From UBA1563 sp041667115 (GTDB taxonomy: Bacteria; Bacteroidota; Ignavibacteria; Ignavibacteriales; Ignavibacteriaceae), in contig JBAYFO010000033.1 of NCBI GenBank assembly GCA_041667115.1, positions 1 to 38,955 of the forward strand: a DNA stretch of 38,955 nt. Reading direction: 5' to 3'. Positions within the stretch are counted from its first letter, which is position 1; the number at the start of each line of letters is the position of its first letter. Position numbers and translations under genes: made by a program. Under the pieces are notes generated by a model, which had not been told where the DNA came from, did not search any database, and saw only the letters and a program-made list of their open reading frames with translations. This document shows, piece by piece, positions 16,745 to 26,700 of the stretch.

Positions 16745-17689
16745 TTATTTGCTATGTTGTTCAAGCCAACTAAGCATTTCTTTAATACTTCCGGCAGCTA
16801 ATGAAATACATGTATCGGCTGCGCCATAATATATGTTGATAGCATCACCATCCGGGCCGATAGTGTATCCGCATGGGAATACTACATTCCCGACATCACC
16901 GCGTTGTTCGTAAGGTTCTTCCGGAGAGAAAATCCATTCGTTCCCTCGCTTAAGGCATATTTCAGGTTTGTTCAGATCAAACAGAGCGAGTCCCAATCGA
17001 TAAATGCATCCTCCGCACGATTGCTTTACTCCATGATAAATCACCAGCCACCCTTCCGGTGTTTCGATAGGCGGAGCTGAGAGACCAATTTTATTTGCAT
17101 CCCACCACGCCCCTTTTCTTGCATCCATCATTAACTTGTGACTCCCCCAATGGATCAAGTCCGGTGAATAGGAAATCCACATGTGCGCTCTCGGTGCACT
17201 TACAGGCCGATGAATCAAAGCCCAATGACCTCCAATTCTATGAGGAAGTAATGCAGCATCTTTATCTTCCGGTGACATTATAATACCATGGCGTTCAAAA
17301 GTGTGGAAATCTTCTGTGAGCGCTAAGGCAACTCCGGGACCGTCACGCGTGAAAGCGGTATAGACGACTGCATACTTTTTTAATTCTTCAACGAAAGTAA
17401 TGCGCGGGTCTTCAATGCCCCATTTTTCTTCCGGATAGTTTTCAGGATCAGGTAAGAGCGTTGGCTGAAGATCAATCTGCCAGCCATCTATTCCATTTGC
17501 AGAACGGGCAACACAAAAGTGAGAAAGTCCACTCCGGTTTTCCACACGACACAGAAGCAATGTGGTTCCATCAGGCAGTAATGTTGCGCCTGCATTGAAT
17601 ACACTGTTTATAGGATATGGCCAATTATTCGCTGTAAGAATCGGATTTAATTTATTACGGTGGAAAAGTTCTTCATGTTGATTGTTCAT
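16745..17689 (-). CDS. GH130 family glycoside phosphorylase
   Basis: A 314-residue five-bladed beta-propeller enzyme. Family patterns visible are VFNAGA near the N-terminus, WGIEDPR (90-96, with D94 as the likely general acid), DAALLPHRIGG, LIHRP, IGLSAPPIE followed by GWLVIYHGV, and VVFPCGY with YYGAADT near the end. GH130 enzymes split beta-mannosides with phosphate or water; the exact substrate (beta-1,4 or beta-1,2-mannose linkages) cannot be told from the sequence. Its start overlaps the stop of the GT4 fusion gene by four bases (ATGA), so the two are translationally coupled and probably handle the same sugar. No signal peptide, so cytoplasmic. Confidence 0.93.
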   Translation of the reverse strand: MNNQHEELFHRNKLNPILTANNWPYPINSVFNAGATLLPDGTTLLLCRVENRSGLSHFCVARSANGIDGWQIDLQPTLLPDPENYPEEKWGIEDPRITFVEELKKYAVVYTAFTRDGPGVALALTEDFHTFERHGIIMSPEDKDAALLPHRIGGHWALIHRPVSAPRAHMWISYSPDLIHWGSHKLMMDARKGAWWDANKIGLSAPPIETPEGWLVIYHGVKQSCGGCIYRLGLALFDLNKPEICLKRGNEWIFSPEEPYEQRGDVGNVVFPCGYTIGPDGDAINIYYGAADTCISLAAGSIKEMLSWLEQHSK

Positions 17690-19965
17690 TTTAATACTTC
17701 CACTGATAAGTGTGTTTGTTCGGCTAGTCGTAACTCAAGTAATGATTGGAGAAATGCTAACGTTGATTCTGAGCCTTGATTCTCGTTAAGACGGTCCGAA
17801 TGCAATCCGTCACGGCAACCACCCGTCGTCGGGTCGTAAACAGAAAGATTTAGATCATTACGTCCGAGGAACCATTCAAATGCCTGGCGGGCTTCTTTGT
17901 TCCATAATTTGTCTCCGGTAATTCTGAATGCTTCGAGACAAGCAGATACCATCGCTTGTGCTTCAACAGGCTGTTGATCAAAACGAGCTCTCTCCCCTCC
18001 TTCCTGATAAAATCCATTAGATCCAATCGGAACAAAATGGTCTGCCTTGGAGCGCTGCAAATCGGCAAGCCAACTCAGCGACTCTATCCCGGCGTTCGTC
18101 ATTGCTTTGTTTGAAATTGATTTTCCGCATATGAGGAGGGCATGTGGAAGTGCTGCATTACAATAGGCAAGCGACTTTTCGTACCAGTGCCATGCTTCAG
18201 TGCGGTTGCTGTTATATAATGCAAGGAGACGGTTTGCTAATTCATCCCGCACCTGACTTACTCTGCGGTCACCACCAAATTTTTGTAAGTATTCATAAAT
18301 ACCTATAAGTGCAAATGCCCAGGCACGTGGACTGGTAGTTAAGAGAATGATAGGGAGCGTTTGTTCGAACAACCAACCCGCCAAACCTTTCAGAGCCAGT
18401 GCATTCGAGTGATTCAATACAGTTCCTAACGCCCAAAGAGAACGCCCCTGACTATCGTCCGAACCATTCTCTTCTAACCAATTTCGTTGATAGTCCATAA
18501 AATTCCGGAAACGTTTTGTTTTGTTGTTGAATGCAAATCCGAGGAATGCAAGATAGCGGGAAGCCAATCCTAAACTTTTCTGATTCCCTAATTTATCCAA
18601 AAGAATGCTGACTAAAAGAGCCCGTGCATTGTCGTCGGTTGTATAACCATGAGAATAATTTGGCACCGTAAAAAGGGCGTGTTGCAAAATGCCGGTATAG
18701 TCTGTTAGATGATCTAAATGATCGAGTTTTAAAGGAGGCAGTTCGCCCGGATGTTTATCCAGCGCTTTTGCGGTAAATCCAGGTGGAATATAATGACGGC
18801 GCTCCGCTCTTGCACGTTTAAAACTTTCCATATACCGTTGAGCAACTTCGGACCAAATCATTGTACGTCCAAGCATATAAGCACGCTTGCGCATTGCATG
18901 ACGTTCGGCTTCGTTATCTAACAAATTGATCACTTCATCAGCCAAAGCTTCCGGATCATGAAACGGAACCAACACACCCCGACCATCAGAAAGAATTTCC
19001 TGCGCATACCAATATGGTGTAGAAATAATGGCTTTACCGGCGCCAACTGTGTAAGCCAGAGTCCCGGATACTATCTGAGCTTCGTTGAGATAAGGGGTGA
19101 TATAGATATCGGCGGCTCCGATGAACTCAACGAGTTCTTCGAGAGTAACAAAACGGTTGTAGAAGATAACATTACTTTCTACACCCTTTTGATGGGCTAA
19201 CAATTGAAGAGAAAGCCGGTATGTTTCACCTTCGTTTTTAATAACATGGGGATGTGTGGCTCCTACTACCATATAAACACAGTCGGGATAACGTGCGACT
19301 ATTTTAGGTATAGCTGAAATAACCGTTTCAATCCCTTTGTTAGCGGAGAGTAACCCAAAACTGAGTAACACTGTTTTTCCTTCAACTCCAAATAAGTCTT
19401 TGTTGAAACTTGGATCAACGAAGGGAACATCAGGAATACCGTGCGGGATAAGATCAATCTTTTTAGGCGATACATTATAGATTTTTTGTAAAAATTCAGA
19501 ACCGCGTTCGCTCATAACGATCAACCGATCTGATAATGCTGCAACTTCTTCCAATACCCGTCTCTGGTCGGGATCAGGATCTTTTAAAATTGTGTGCAAA
19601 GTTGTAACTATGGGCATTCTTAGTTCACGCAAAAGTGAAAGAATGTGACTGCCCGTTCTTCCGCCAAAGATTCCATACTCGAATTGCAGGCAGACCATAT
19701 CAACGTTGTTGATATTTAGAAAGTCTGCGGCACGCCGGTAAGAAGTAATGTCCTTTTCTATAATTTCAAATCGAACGCGCGATGGATAGGCATACCCCTC
19801 CTCAGTATCATTAACCGGTAATGCAATACATGTTGTTCCAACATAGTGGGCAGCGAGTGCTTCACACAAATCGGTAGTAAACGTTGCGATGCCGCATTGG
19901 CGTGGTGAATAATTTCCGATAAAAGCGATACGGTTGATACTTGCACTTGTTTCTAATTGTTTCAA
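17686..19965 (-). CDS. GT4 glycosyltransferase fused to an (alpha/alpha)6 glycosidase-like domain
   Basis: Two domains in one chain of about 760 residues. The first 400 or so form a GT-B glycosyltransferase of family 4: RIAFIGNYSPRQCGIATF at the start, LIPHGIPDVPF at the domain boundary, and the donor site NEAQIVSGTLAYTVGAGKA. The rest (about 420-750) is an alpha-helical repeat domain (DYTGILQHA, YTTDDNARALL, AWHWYEKSLAY, FDQQPVEAQAMV, GGCRDGL) like glycosidase or epimerase (alpha/alpha)6 barrels, with acidic residues in DDNAR that could be catalytic. The start is a TTG at 19965 with AAGAAAGAG upstream; another TTG at 20001 is in frame. It is coupled by ATGA overlap to GH130, which suggests a pathway making and recycling an intracellular mannoside. 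The product is unknown. Confidence 0.9.
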   Translation of the reverse strand: MKQLETSASINRIAFIGNYSPRQCGIATFTTDLCEALAAHYVGTTCIALPVNDTEEGYAYPSRVRFEIIEKDITSYRRAADFLNINNVDMVCLQFEYGIFGGRTGSHILSLLRELRMPIVTTLHTILKDPDPDQRRVLEEVAALSDRLIVMSERGSEFLQKIYNVSPKKIDLIPHGIPDVPFVDPSFNKDLFGVEGKTVLLSFGLLSANKGIETVISAIPKIVARYPDCVYMVVGATHPHVIKNEGETYRLSLQLLAHQKGVESNVIFYNRFVTLEELVEFIGAADIYITPYLNEAQIVSGTLAYTVGAGKAIISTPYWYAQEILSDGRGVLVPFHDPEALADEVINLLDNEAERHAMRKRAYMLGRTMIWSEVAQRYMESFKRARAERRHYIPPGFTAKALDKHPGELPPLKLDHLDHLTDYTGILQHALFTVPNYSHGYTTDDNARALLVSILLDKLGNQKSLGLASRYLAFLGFAFNNKTKRFRNFMDYQRNWLEENGSDDSQGRSLWALGTVLNHSNALALKGLAGWLFEQTLPIILLTTSPRAWAFALIGIYEYLQKFGGDRRVSQVRDELANRLLALYNSNRTEAWHWYEKSLAYCNAALPHALLICGKSISNKAMTNAGIESLSWLADLQRSKADHFVPIGSNGFYQEGGERARFDQQPVEAQAMVSACLEAFRITGDKLWNKEARQAFEWFLGRNDLNLSVYDPTTGGCRDGLHSDRLNENQGSESTLAFLQSLLELRLAEQTHLSVEVLK

Positions 19966-20051
19966 AATGAATATCTCTTTCTTAATTTTTCGTAACCTCA
20001 AAAAGGTTATAACTGGATTTTATTTTATTCTCCTTGCAAGTGATTATTTTA

Positions 20052-20525
20052 TTATTGAAAATAACTTCTGAGCATCCACGCCATTTTTTCGTGTTGCTCC
20101 ATGAGTCCCGTCATAAAATCAGCAGTGCCCAGATCCTTAAAGTCATCGCTAATAATCGTGATGTCTTTCCGCAAGGAACGGATAATAGATTCGTGATCCT
20201 GGAGCAGTGTTTGTAAGACGTGATCTTGATCGCCGAAATCATCATTTTGCTCAACCAGTCGCGCCATGGCTAAAAAGTTTTTTAGCGAACCCAGAGCGAA
20301 GTGTCCAAGTGCACGGACTCTTTCAGCGGTATCATCAATAATAATATTCAGCGAGTCGTACTGACTTTCGAAAAACTTATGCAACTCGATGAAACTTTTC
20401 CCTTGAATATTCCAGTGCGCGTTACGTGTTTTTGTGTAGAGCAGATATTCATCTGCTAATAATGTGTTAAGAAGTGTCGCAACTCCTTTTAAATTTTCAG
20501 TTGAGATTTCAATACTTGGTTTCAT
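20052..20525 (-). CDS. dps: Dps-family ferritin-like DNA protection protein
   Basis: A 157-residue Dps. The ferroxidase site is visible: H37 (RNAHWNIQG), D64 and E68 (IIDDTAERVRALG), with the family spacing 27 and 31. Dps dodecamers oxidise and store iron, consuming hydrogen peroxide, and can coat DNA in starved or stressed cells. No Lys-rich DNA-binding tail is seen. It starts about 58 bp after the small membrane peptide gene at 20584-20706 and is followed by the GT4 fusion gene. Full length for the family. Confidence 0.95.
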   Translation of the reverse strand: MKPSIEISTENLKGVATLLNTLLADEYLLYTKTRNAHWNIQGKSFIELHKFFESQYDSLNIIIDDTAERVRALGHFALGSLKNFLAMARLVEQNDDFGDQDHVLQTLLQDHESIIRSLRKDITIISDDFKDLGTADFMTGLMEQHEKMAWMLRSYFQ

Positions 20526-20583
20526 TTTATCCTCGATATTTAGTTAGTTGTTGTAAAGTAAAAGTAATTATGCTGCAATTTTT

Positions 20584-20706
20584 TTAAGAATTTTCATCGG
20601 GTTCTTTGTCCATCTCTTTCAATTCCGGGTAAAATACTTTTTTGTAAATGACATTAACTAGCGTCAGCATCCCGAAAATAATTAAGATAAACGTTGATAG
20701 TTCCAT
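20584..20706 (-). CDS. 40-residue single-helix membrane peptide
   Basis: A short gene in the 273-bp gap between Dps and the radical SAM gene. It has an ATG at 20706 preceded by AAAGGGAGC, a strong ribosome binding site 4-5 bases upstream, and TAA at 20584. The product starts MELSTFILIIFGMLTLVNVI, one membrane helix, and then has a polar tail with YKKVFYPELKEMDKEP. No family is recognised. The site strength and clean protein-like composition make it likely real. Confidence 0.62.
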   Translation of the reverse strand: MELSTFILIIFGMLTLVNVIYKKVFYPELKEMDKEPDENS

Positions 20707-20798
20707 TGCTCCCTTTCATTTATTTATTGTTCACTATATTTAATAATGTTCCCGTTTAATCAGTCGCTCTCAGAACGATTGATGCGCTGCAAATAATC

Positions 20799-22280
20799 CT
20801 AATAAAAAGTATTTGATACTTTTCTGAAATGGAATCCGTAAATAGTAAACTGTATAGCTAAAGAAAATAACTGCGGTTTACGGAATAACGACCAGAAGAA
20901 TAGTTTCCAGTAATAGAGTCTTTCCTCACCAATCAATCCCAGTTTGAACATGGATTTAAAAAGCGCTACGATATAATTCGGATCCAGATGAAAAACTTTT
21001 TGGCCCTTCGGCTCAAAATCTTTCAAGAAGAGCATTACGCGTTCATAAAAATATTTAGGTGAATAGATAGTGTTCACTATTTTTTTGTATCCGTCGAGGA
21101 GTTCCCCCGTATCCATGTGCGGAATAAAATTGATTGAAAAATCTGTATTGTTTCCGGTAAAATTGTTTAACATTCTTCCTTCGTTAAGAAGTCTTTTTTG
21201 AAGCTTTGTTCCTTGTGGCGCGTTTAGCAGCCCTACCATTGCAGTAACTATTCCGCTTTCCTGGATAAAGTTTGTAAGTTTATCAAAGATTGACGGTGGA
21301 TCGTTATCGAAGCCTACAATAAATCCCCCCTGCACTTCCATCCCTGCATCTTGAATTATTTTTACACTAGAGATCATATCACGATTTCTATTCTGAATTT
21401 TATTACACTCTATGAGACTTTCTTCGTTCGGAGATTCAATACCAATGAATACGGCGTCAAACCCTGCTTTAACCATAAGCCGCATTAGTTCAGCGTCATC
21501 TGCGAGATTGATGGATGCTTCCGTACTAAAGCTAAAGGGGTTTTTTCTTTTTTCATTCCACTCAATAATTGCCGGGAGAATTTCTTTTTTTAATTTTGCT
21601 TTATTGCCAATAAAATTATCATCAACAAAAAAGACGGCTCCCCGCCATCCGGTAACATAGATTGCATCTAATTCGGCTATCATCTGTTCCTTCGCTTTTG
21701 TGCGAGGTTTCCTTCCATACAGAACCGTGATATTGCAGAAATCGCAATCAAAGGGGCAGCCGCGTGAATATTGGACATTCATAGATGTATAATTGTTCAT
21801 TGATACAAGATCCCAGAGCGGTAAGGGGGTAGTAGTAATTTCCGCCCATTCTTCCGAAGTATATTTTTTCTTCGGTCTTCCTTCGTGCAGATCGCTTAAA
21901 AATTGTGGAAGTGTAATTTCGGCTTCATTAAGAATAAGATGATCGATGTCCTTATACTGATCCGGATGGCTCGTAAATAAAGGTCCCCCGGCAACTATCT
22001 TTGCATTTAACTTTTTACATCTTCGTATCACTTCGCCGGTAGACTCACTTTGTATAGACATCGCACTGATAAAAACAAAATCTGCCCAAAGAATATCATC
22101 GTCTGTCAACTTCTTTGCATTCATGTCAATTAGCTTTTTACACCAATCTTCGGGCAGCATAGCGGCAACGGTTAAAAGTCCCAATGGTGGAAAACTTGCT
22201 TTCTTTGATACAAATTTCAGAGCATGTTTAAAACTCCAAAAGGTATCTGGATACAGCGGGTAGACCATTAAGATATTCAT
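20799..22280 (-). CDS. B12-binding radical SAM protein with DUF4070-like C-terminus
   Basis: A 493-residue enzyme. Residues 1-135 form a cobalamin-binding-type Rossmann domain (VAGGPLFTSHP, HLILNEAEITL). The radical SAM domain has the cluster motif C175-x3-C179-x2-C182 (SRGCPFDCDFCN), then FFVDDNFIG and IGIESPNEESL. The C-terminal part (about 370-493) matches the style of the DUF4070 domain. This subgroup includes methylases such as those acting on hopanoids or bacteriochlorophyll, but the substrate cannot be predicted. The cobalamin domain lacks a clear DxHxxG motif, so B12 may bind base-off/His-off. It is coupled by ATGA overlap to the 64-residue protein upstream. Confidence 0.9.
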   Translation of the reverse strand: MNILMVYPLYPDTFWSFKHALKFVSKKASFPPLGLLTVAAMLPEDWCKKLIDMNAKKLTDDDILWADFVFISAMSIQSESTGEVIRRCKKLNAKIVAGGPLFTSHPDQYKDIDHLILNEAEITLPQFLSDLHEGRPKKKYTSEEWAEITTTPLPLWDLVSMNNYTSMNVQYSRGCPFDCDFCNITVLYGRKPRTKAKEQMIAELDAIYVTGWRGAVFFVDDNFIGNKAKLKKEILPAIIEWNEKRKNPFSFSTEASINLADDAELMRLMVKAGFDAVFIGIESPNEESLIECNKIQNRNRDMISSVKIIQDAGMEVQGGFIVGFDNDPPSIFDKLTNFIQESGIVTAMVGLLNAPQGTKLQKRLLNEGRMLNNFTGNNTDFSINFIPHMDTGELLDGYKKIVNTIYSPKYFYERVMLFLKDFEPKGQKVFHLDPNYIVALFKSMFKLGLIGEERLYYWKLFFWSLFRKPQLFSLAIQFTIYGFHFRKVSNTFY

Positions 22281-22471
22281 CTGCGGGACCTCACGAATGC
22301 CTCTTTAATAATCAGTTTAATACTGGAGAGGAATAATTGCACAAACACGGAAAATGTTCTCGTGTTTCCGAATATTATTTTCCCAAATTTTTTCTCGACT
22401 ACGTAATCAATTTTGTGTTTTAACCGGATTACAAATTTTTCTTCCGTGGAAGAAATGCTGACAAGTATCAT
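22277..22471 (-). CDS. 64-residue protein coupled to the radical SAM gene
   Basis: A small basic protein with ATG at 22471 and a GAGATAG ribosome binding site nearby. Its TGA overlaps the ATG of the radical SAM gene (ATGA), a sign of translational coupling. It has no clear membrane segment, only a moderately hydrophobic stretch near 40-55 (FSVFVQLFLSSIKLII), perhaps an amphipathic helix, and ends in RSRR. No family is recognised. It is the first gene after element copy 3, 66 bp downstream. It could be a small partner of the enzyme; this is inference. Confidence 0.6.
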   Translation of the reverse strand: MILVSISSTEEKFVIRLKHKIDYVVEKKFGKIIFGNTRTFSVFVQLFLSSIKLIIKEAFVRSRR

Positions 22472-22537
22472 TTTTCTATCTCAAAAGATTATAAGATTTT
22501 AATTCCGGTTCCATTATCACTAGTTAAGGGGAAGTAT

Positions 22538-22581
22538 TCAATCGGTCAAAAGGATGAAAAAGGAACTACATCCTTTGGCGG
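22538..22581 (-). promoter_or_regulatory. Conserved regulatory element, copy 3
   Basis: On the plus strand: TCAATCGGT, CAAAAGGATGAAAAA, GGAACTA, CATCCTTTGG. Left and right arms (CAAAAGGATG and CATCCTTTGG) form the best dyad of all copies. It lies 66 bp upstream of the 64-residue protein, at the head of the longest gene group, and in the gap 22472-22765 between that gene and YtxH. Confidence 0.8.
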
Positions 22582-22720
22582 AGCTTTTTTACATCGTGCT
22601 TTCATCGGAAGAGTTTAACCGGTAGGAAGATACCCCTGGAAAGTTCAAAAGAAGGTGGAAAGGGAATAATCCCCATCTCCACCCGGTAATTCGAGTAGTA
22701 GAAAAAGAAGAATATTCATG

Positions 22721-22759
22721 GAATTGAAAACATAAGCTGGGTTCTTCGGTTTTCAATTC
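22721..22759 (-). terminator. Hairpin just downstream of YtxH
   Basis: GAATTGAAAAC (22721-22731) and GTTTTCAATTC (22749-22759) form a perfect 11-bp stem with a 17-base loop, starting 7 bp past the YtxH stop codon. No T tract follows on the minus strand, so it may be a transcript end stabiliser or a weak terminator. It separates YtxH from element copy 3. Confidence 0.5.
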
Positions 22760-22765
22760 TCGAAT

Positions 22766-23146
22766 TTATTTATGATTTTTGAAAGGATTGCTCTCGTTCT
22801 CAAGATTACCTTTGCCTGTCTCGATGTAATTTTCAACTCTGCTTTTTGCATCGTTCAGAATTTTCTCAGATTCGTCCAAAAGAGCGTCTATCATTTCTTT
22901 AGCATCGCTAACCAATACTTCGGATTTTTTTTTTACGTCGTTGATTAACTGCGAAGCTTTCTTTTTAGCATTCGAAATATATTCGTCAGCATCGTCAACC
23001 AAATCCTGTGATTTGGTTTTTATATCCCGGCGTAACTTCTTCCCGGATTTCGGAGCGTACAGAAGCCCAATGACTGTCCCAACAGCAACACCGGTAAAAA
23101 TTCCAATCAGTAACCCTTTTCCCATTCCCTTTTCTTCATTTGTCAT
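22766..23146 (-). CDS. YtxH-domain stress protein
   Basis: A 126-residue protein. Residues 10-33 form the YtxH membrane helix (GLLIGIFTGVAVGTVIGLLYAPKSG cut by GKK), with the typical YAPKSGKKLRRDI following. The rest is a long helical tail of Lys/Asp/Ser repeats (about 40-110), like the LEA-type tails of this family. YtxH proteins are general-stress proteins in Bacillus with an unclear job, probably at the membrane. It is a single-gene unit between element copy 4 (104 bp upstream) and a hairpin downstream. Confidence 0.9.
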   Translation of the reverse strand: MTNEEKGMGKGLLIGIFTGVAVGTVIGLLYAPKSGKKLRRDIKTKSQDLVDDADEYISNAKKKASQLINDVKKKSEVLVSDAKEMIDALLDESEKILNDAKSRVENYIETGKGNLENESNPFKNHK

Positions 23147-23250
23147 TTTAAATCTCCTTCGGTTATAACATTACCTAAATTTGTTTTTCAGTTCAAAAAA
23201 GCTTATTTGGTTTTATTCTGTTTTCATTATCTCCAATTATGAAGAAGGAA

Positions 23251-23290
23251 TCAATCGGACAAAGGGATGAAAAATGGATTAACTCTTTCG
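23251..23290 (-). promoter_or_regulatory. Conserved regulatory element, copy 4
   Basis: On the plus strand: TCAATCGGA, CAAAGGGATGAAAAA, TGGATTA, ACTCTTTCG. It lies 104 bp upstream of the YtxH start. The right arm is diverged, so the dyad is weak here while the core and the CAAT box keep exact spacing. Confidence 0.75.
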
Positions 23291-23393
23291 TCTGATTTTT
23301 TAAGACTATTTCCAAAAGAAAGCAAAATGGGTTTGATTAGAAAACATAAATAACTTAATATTTTTCAACTACCTCAATCCAGAGTTCGAACAT

Positions 23394-23795
23394 CTATAAA
23401 ATTTTTAATTGATCTCTTTCCCGTTTTGAATTTAAGAGGGATTCGACTGCTTCTTTAAGTATGCTATTCTGAACTGGTTTTGTAATAAAAAGATCCGTAC
23501 CGGATTCGATTGCTGTCTGTCGAGTTTTAGTTTGCGCATGCGCTGTTAGGCAAAGGATCGGAGTGCCAGTATAGGACTTGGCTCCTTTAATCTCCTTAAT
23601 TAACTCAAGACCATTCCTCGATCCTTTCAACGAAATATCCATTATTATTATATCGAAATTTGTACCGCTGTGTTTTTCGTAATAGGTATCTGCAGATTCG
23701 CAGACATCAATTTCAAAATCATTCTTAAAAATCCTTTTAAGTAAATTCCGGGAGATATCATCATCTTCTACGATAAGCATTTTTTTCACTTTCAT
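23394..23795 (-). CDS. CheY-like single-domain response regulator
   Basis: A 133-residue receiver domain without output domain. Acidic residues D11-D12 (VEDDDIS), phospho-acceptor D53 (IIIMDISL), T84 (LCLTAHA) and K106 (FITKPV) are all present, so it should be phosphorylated. Its ATG overlaps the stop of the PAS histidine kinase by four bases (ATGA), so it is that kinase's probable partner. Such free receivers act in phosphorelays or by binding protein targets. Confidence 0.94.
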   Translation of the reverse strand: MKVKKMLIVEDDDISRNLLKRIFKNDFEIDVCESADTYYEKHSGTNFDIIIMDISLKGSRNGLELIKEIKGAKSYTGTPILCLTAHAQTKTRQTAIESGTDLFITKPVQNSILKEAVESLLNSKRERDQLKIL

Positions 23796-26700
23796 GCCTC
23801 TGTAATTTTTTTGTTAAAAATTATTCTAAATGTCGACCCCGCATTTTTTTCACTTTCAACTTCGATGGTTGCATTGTTTAATTCACAATATTTTTTAACA
23901 AGGGTTAATCCAAGTCCGTTCCCTTCATAACTTCTCGTGTACCCTTGCTCTTCTTGAACAAACGGATCGAACATTTTTGGCAAAAATTCTTTACTTATTC
24001 CAATTCCAGTATCTTTTACTTCAACTATTAGATTCCCCGTATTATTTTTTTCTAAGAGCATTTCTATTTTTCCATTTTTTGTATACTTAACGGCATTATC
24101 TATCAAGTTGGCAAAGATTTGAGTAACGCTGTATTCATCTAGTATTAGCTTCGTCTCTTTTTCTTTACACGTATAGCTAAACTTTAATCCTTTTTGTTTG
24201 GCTGAAAGTTGATACTCGAGATACAATTTATAAAGTATGTCAGAATTGAGGTCGACTTTTACATTATGCGGTTTATATCCGCTCGTTTGTAATTCCGCCG
24301 CATTTAATATCAAATCTACAGTCCGTATCATTCTTTCCGAGGCAAGATTAATACTGGCAAAGCAGTCACGGGTATCGGTATCCAGTTTTTCTCTAAACAC
24401 ATCATTTAGATAATCAGTATTTCCAACTATTGCATTTAAGGGAGTTCTAATCTCGTGCGACATTTGCGCGAGGAATTCTGTTTTTAGTTTATCGGATTGT
24501 TCCGCTTTTTCTTTTGCTTCAATTAATTCTTTCTCCACTCGTTTACGTTCGGTAATGTCACGGATAATCATACTCGCGCGTGCAAGACCTTCTTGATCTT
24601 TAAAAATAGCTGAAGAAATATCTGATGGAAAGTGTGTCCCGTCTTTCCGAATAAATGTTAGTTCACCCCGAGCTTTTCCTTTCAATGCCCGCTCCGCAAG
24701 CAGAAGGGATAATTGGGGATCATTCATATTTACTATACCGGATTTACCCAATTTAATAAGTTCTTCTTCCGAATATCCAAACGTCTTGCACGCTGCAGGA
24801 TTTGCTGAAAATATCCTCCCATCGGGACTTGTTAAAAGTATTGAGTCCATACTGTTTTCAAAAAACGAACGGTATTTCCCTTCGCTTTCCTGTAATTTTT
24901 CTTCTGCAAGTTTGCGATCGGTAATGTCAATTATTTGAGTAATAAAGAATTGAGACTTCTGATTGACATCTCGAACTAATGATGTAGAGACATAAGTCCA
25001 TATTATTCGTTTGTCTTTTCTGATGTAACGTTTTTCAAATGAAATACTATCAATTTCACCATCTAACATTCTCCCAAATTGAGATAAACCAATAGATAAA
25101 TCATCGGGGAAAGTGATATCAGTAAAAGTTAAATTCTTTAATTCATCTTCACTATAACCTATCATTTCTCTAAAAGCTTTATTAACTCTTTGGAATTTCC
25201 CATTAGTACCAACAATGCAAATACCTGCAGCTGCATAATCAAATGAATGCCGGAACCGCTCTTCGCTTCCTCGTAATTTTTCTTCCGTCCGCTTGCGCTC
25301 GGTGATATCTTCTACCATCCCAATAATTTCCCCGGGCATCCCGTTCTCATCACGTAACATGGTAACAAAAAGATTAGCCCAGACAATGTTTCCGTTTTTA
25401 TGAATATATCTTTTTTCCATGCTATACATGGATATTTTCCCATCGATCAAATCGGAAAATTGGTTCATGTCTTTATCAATATCTTCCGGAAACGTAAAAT
25501 CAGTAAACTTCATTTTCGACAGTTCCGCACTGCTGTAACCAGTCATTTTGGACAAAGGTAGATTTGAAATAACAGGATGACCTTGCTTATCAAGTAAAGC
25601 TATGGCAATAGGGGCTTGATCAAAAATAGTTCTAAAACGCTTTTCACTTTCTCGTACTTTCTGTTCGGCTTTCTTTCGCTCGGTAATATTCCGAACAATT
25701 CCACTTATGCTGGTAATTTGCTGTTCATCGCGAATAACCGCCGGTTTGATCAGAATATACGCTATTGAACCATCCGCAGTTACAATAGGTATTTCTACTT
25801 CATGACCACTCTTTCCTAATTGTATTTCGTTTTTAAAATTCTTTAACACTTCTTTTCTTGCCGACGGCTCAACGAATTCCATAAAATTTTTATTTAATAA
25901 TTGATCATGGCTCTCAAAACCATGAATACGCGCCAAGGCATTGTTGGCAAAGAGTATGGTCCCTTTTTCATCTGAAATGAATATTCCTTCTGTCATGTTG
26001 TCTATCAGATTCCGGTATTTTTCTTCACTCATCCGTAACGATTCATCCGAATGTTTACGATCGGTAATATCTTGTGCAATTGTTGCGACAATATATTTCC
26101 CCTCCTTATCATAAATGTTTGCCGGATTCCAAAGGACTGTTTTAAGACCCTTATCTTTTGTTAAAATATCTATTTCAATAAGTTCCGGTCTTTCATCGCT
26201 TAGTAGAGTGTTTTTTATTAGCTCCAGTGTTGAAGCGATTTGATTTTGGGGAAAAAGAATAGCAATCTTTTTATTTATTAAATCTCTCAAACTATAACCA
26301 CTCAGTTTTTCGAAAGCATTATTGATATGTGTAATCACCAATGAGGGATCCCAAATAATAATTGGTGCAAATGCATGATTTAAAAGAATGTCTAAATATT
26401 CGCTAGTTACGCGATTATTTTCACTAATAGATTCTTCTGCATGTTTCCGTTCGGTGATGTTCTCAATAGCAAGAAGAATTATTTTTTCTTTCCCAAAAGC
26501 TCTTTTAATTTGCCGGGCATTCAAGAGCATCACGCGTTTACCGATTGTAGTAAAGTTGTGTTCAACTTCATAGTCGTTGAAGGTTGTCTCTTCAGGCAGG
26601 ATCGTCTCTAACAGCTCTCTCAGTTTAGGAATATTCCACTGTTGATTCCCAAGATCATAAATAAGCGTTCCAATTGTTTCTTTTGAGGTTACTTTAAAGA

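Noticed and set aside
19966..20001. Upstream TTG start of the GT4 fusion
   Set aside because: No ribosome binding site before 20001; the TTG at 19965 has AAGAAAGAG. Not fully certain.
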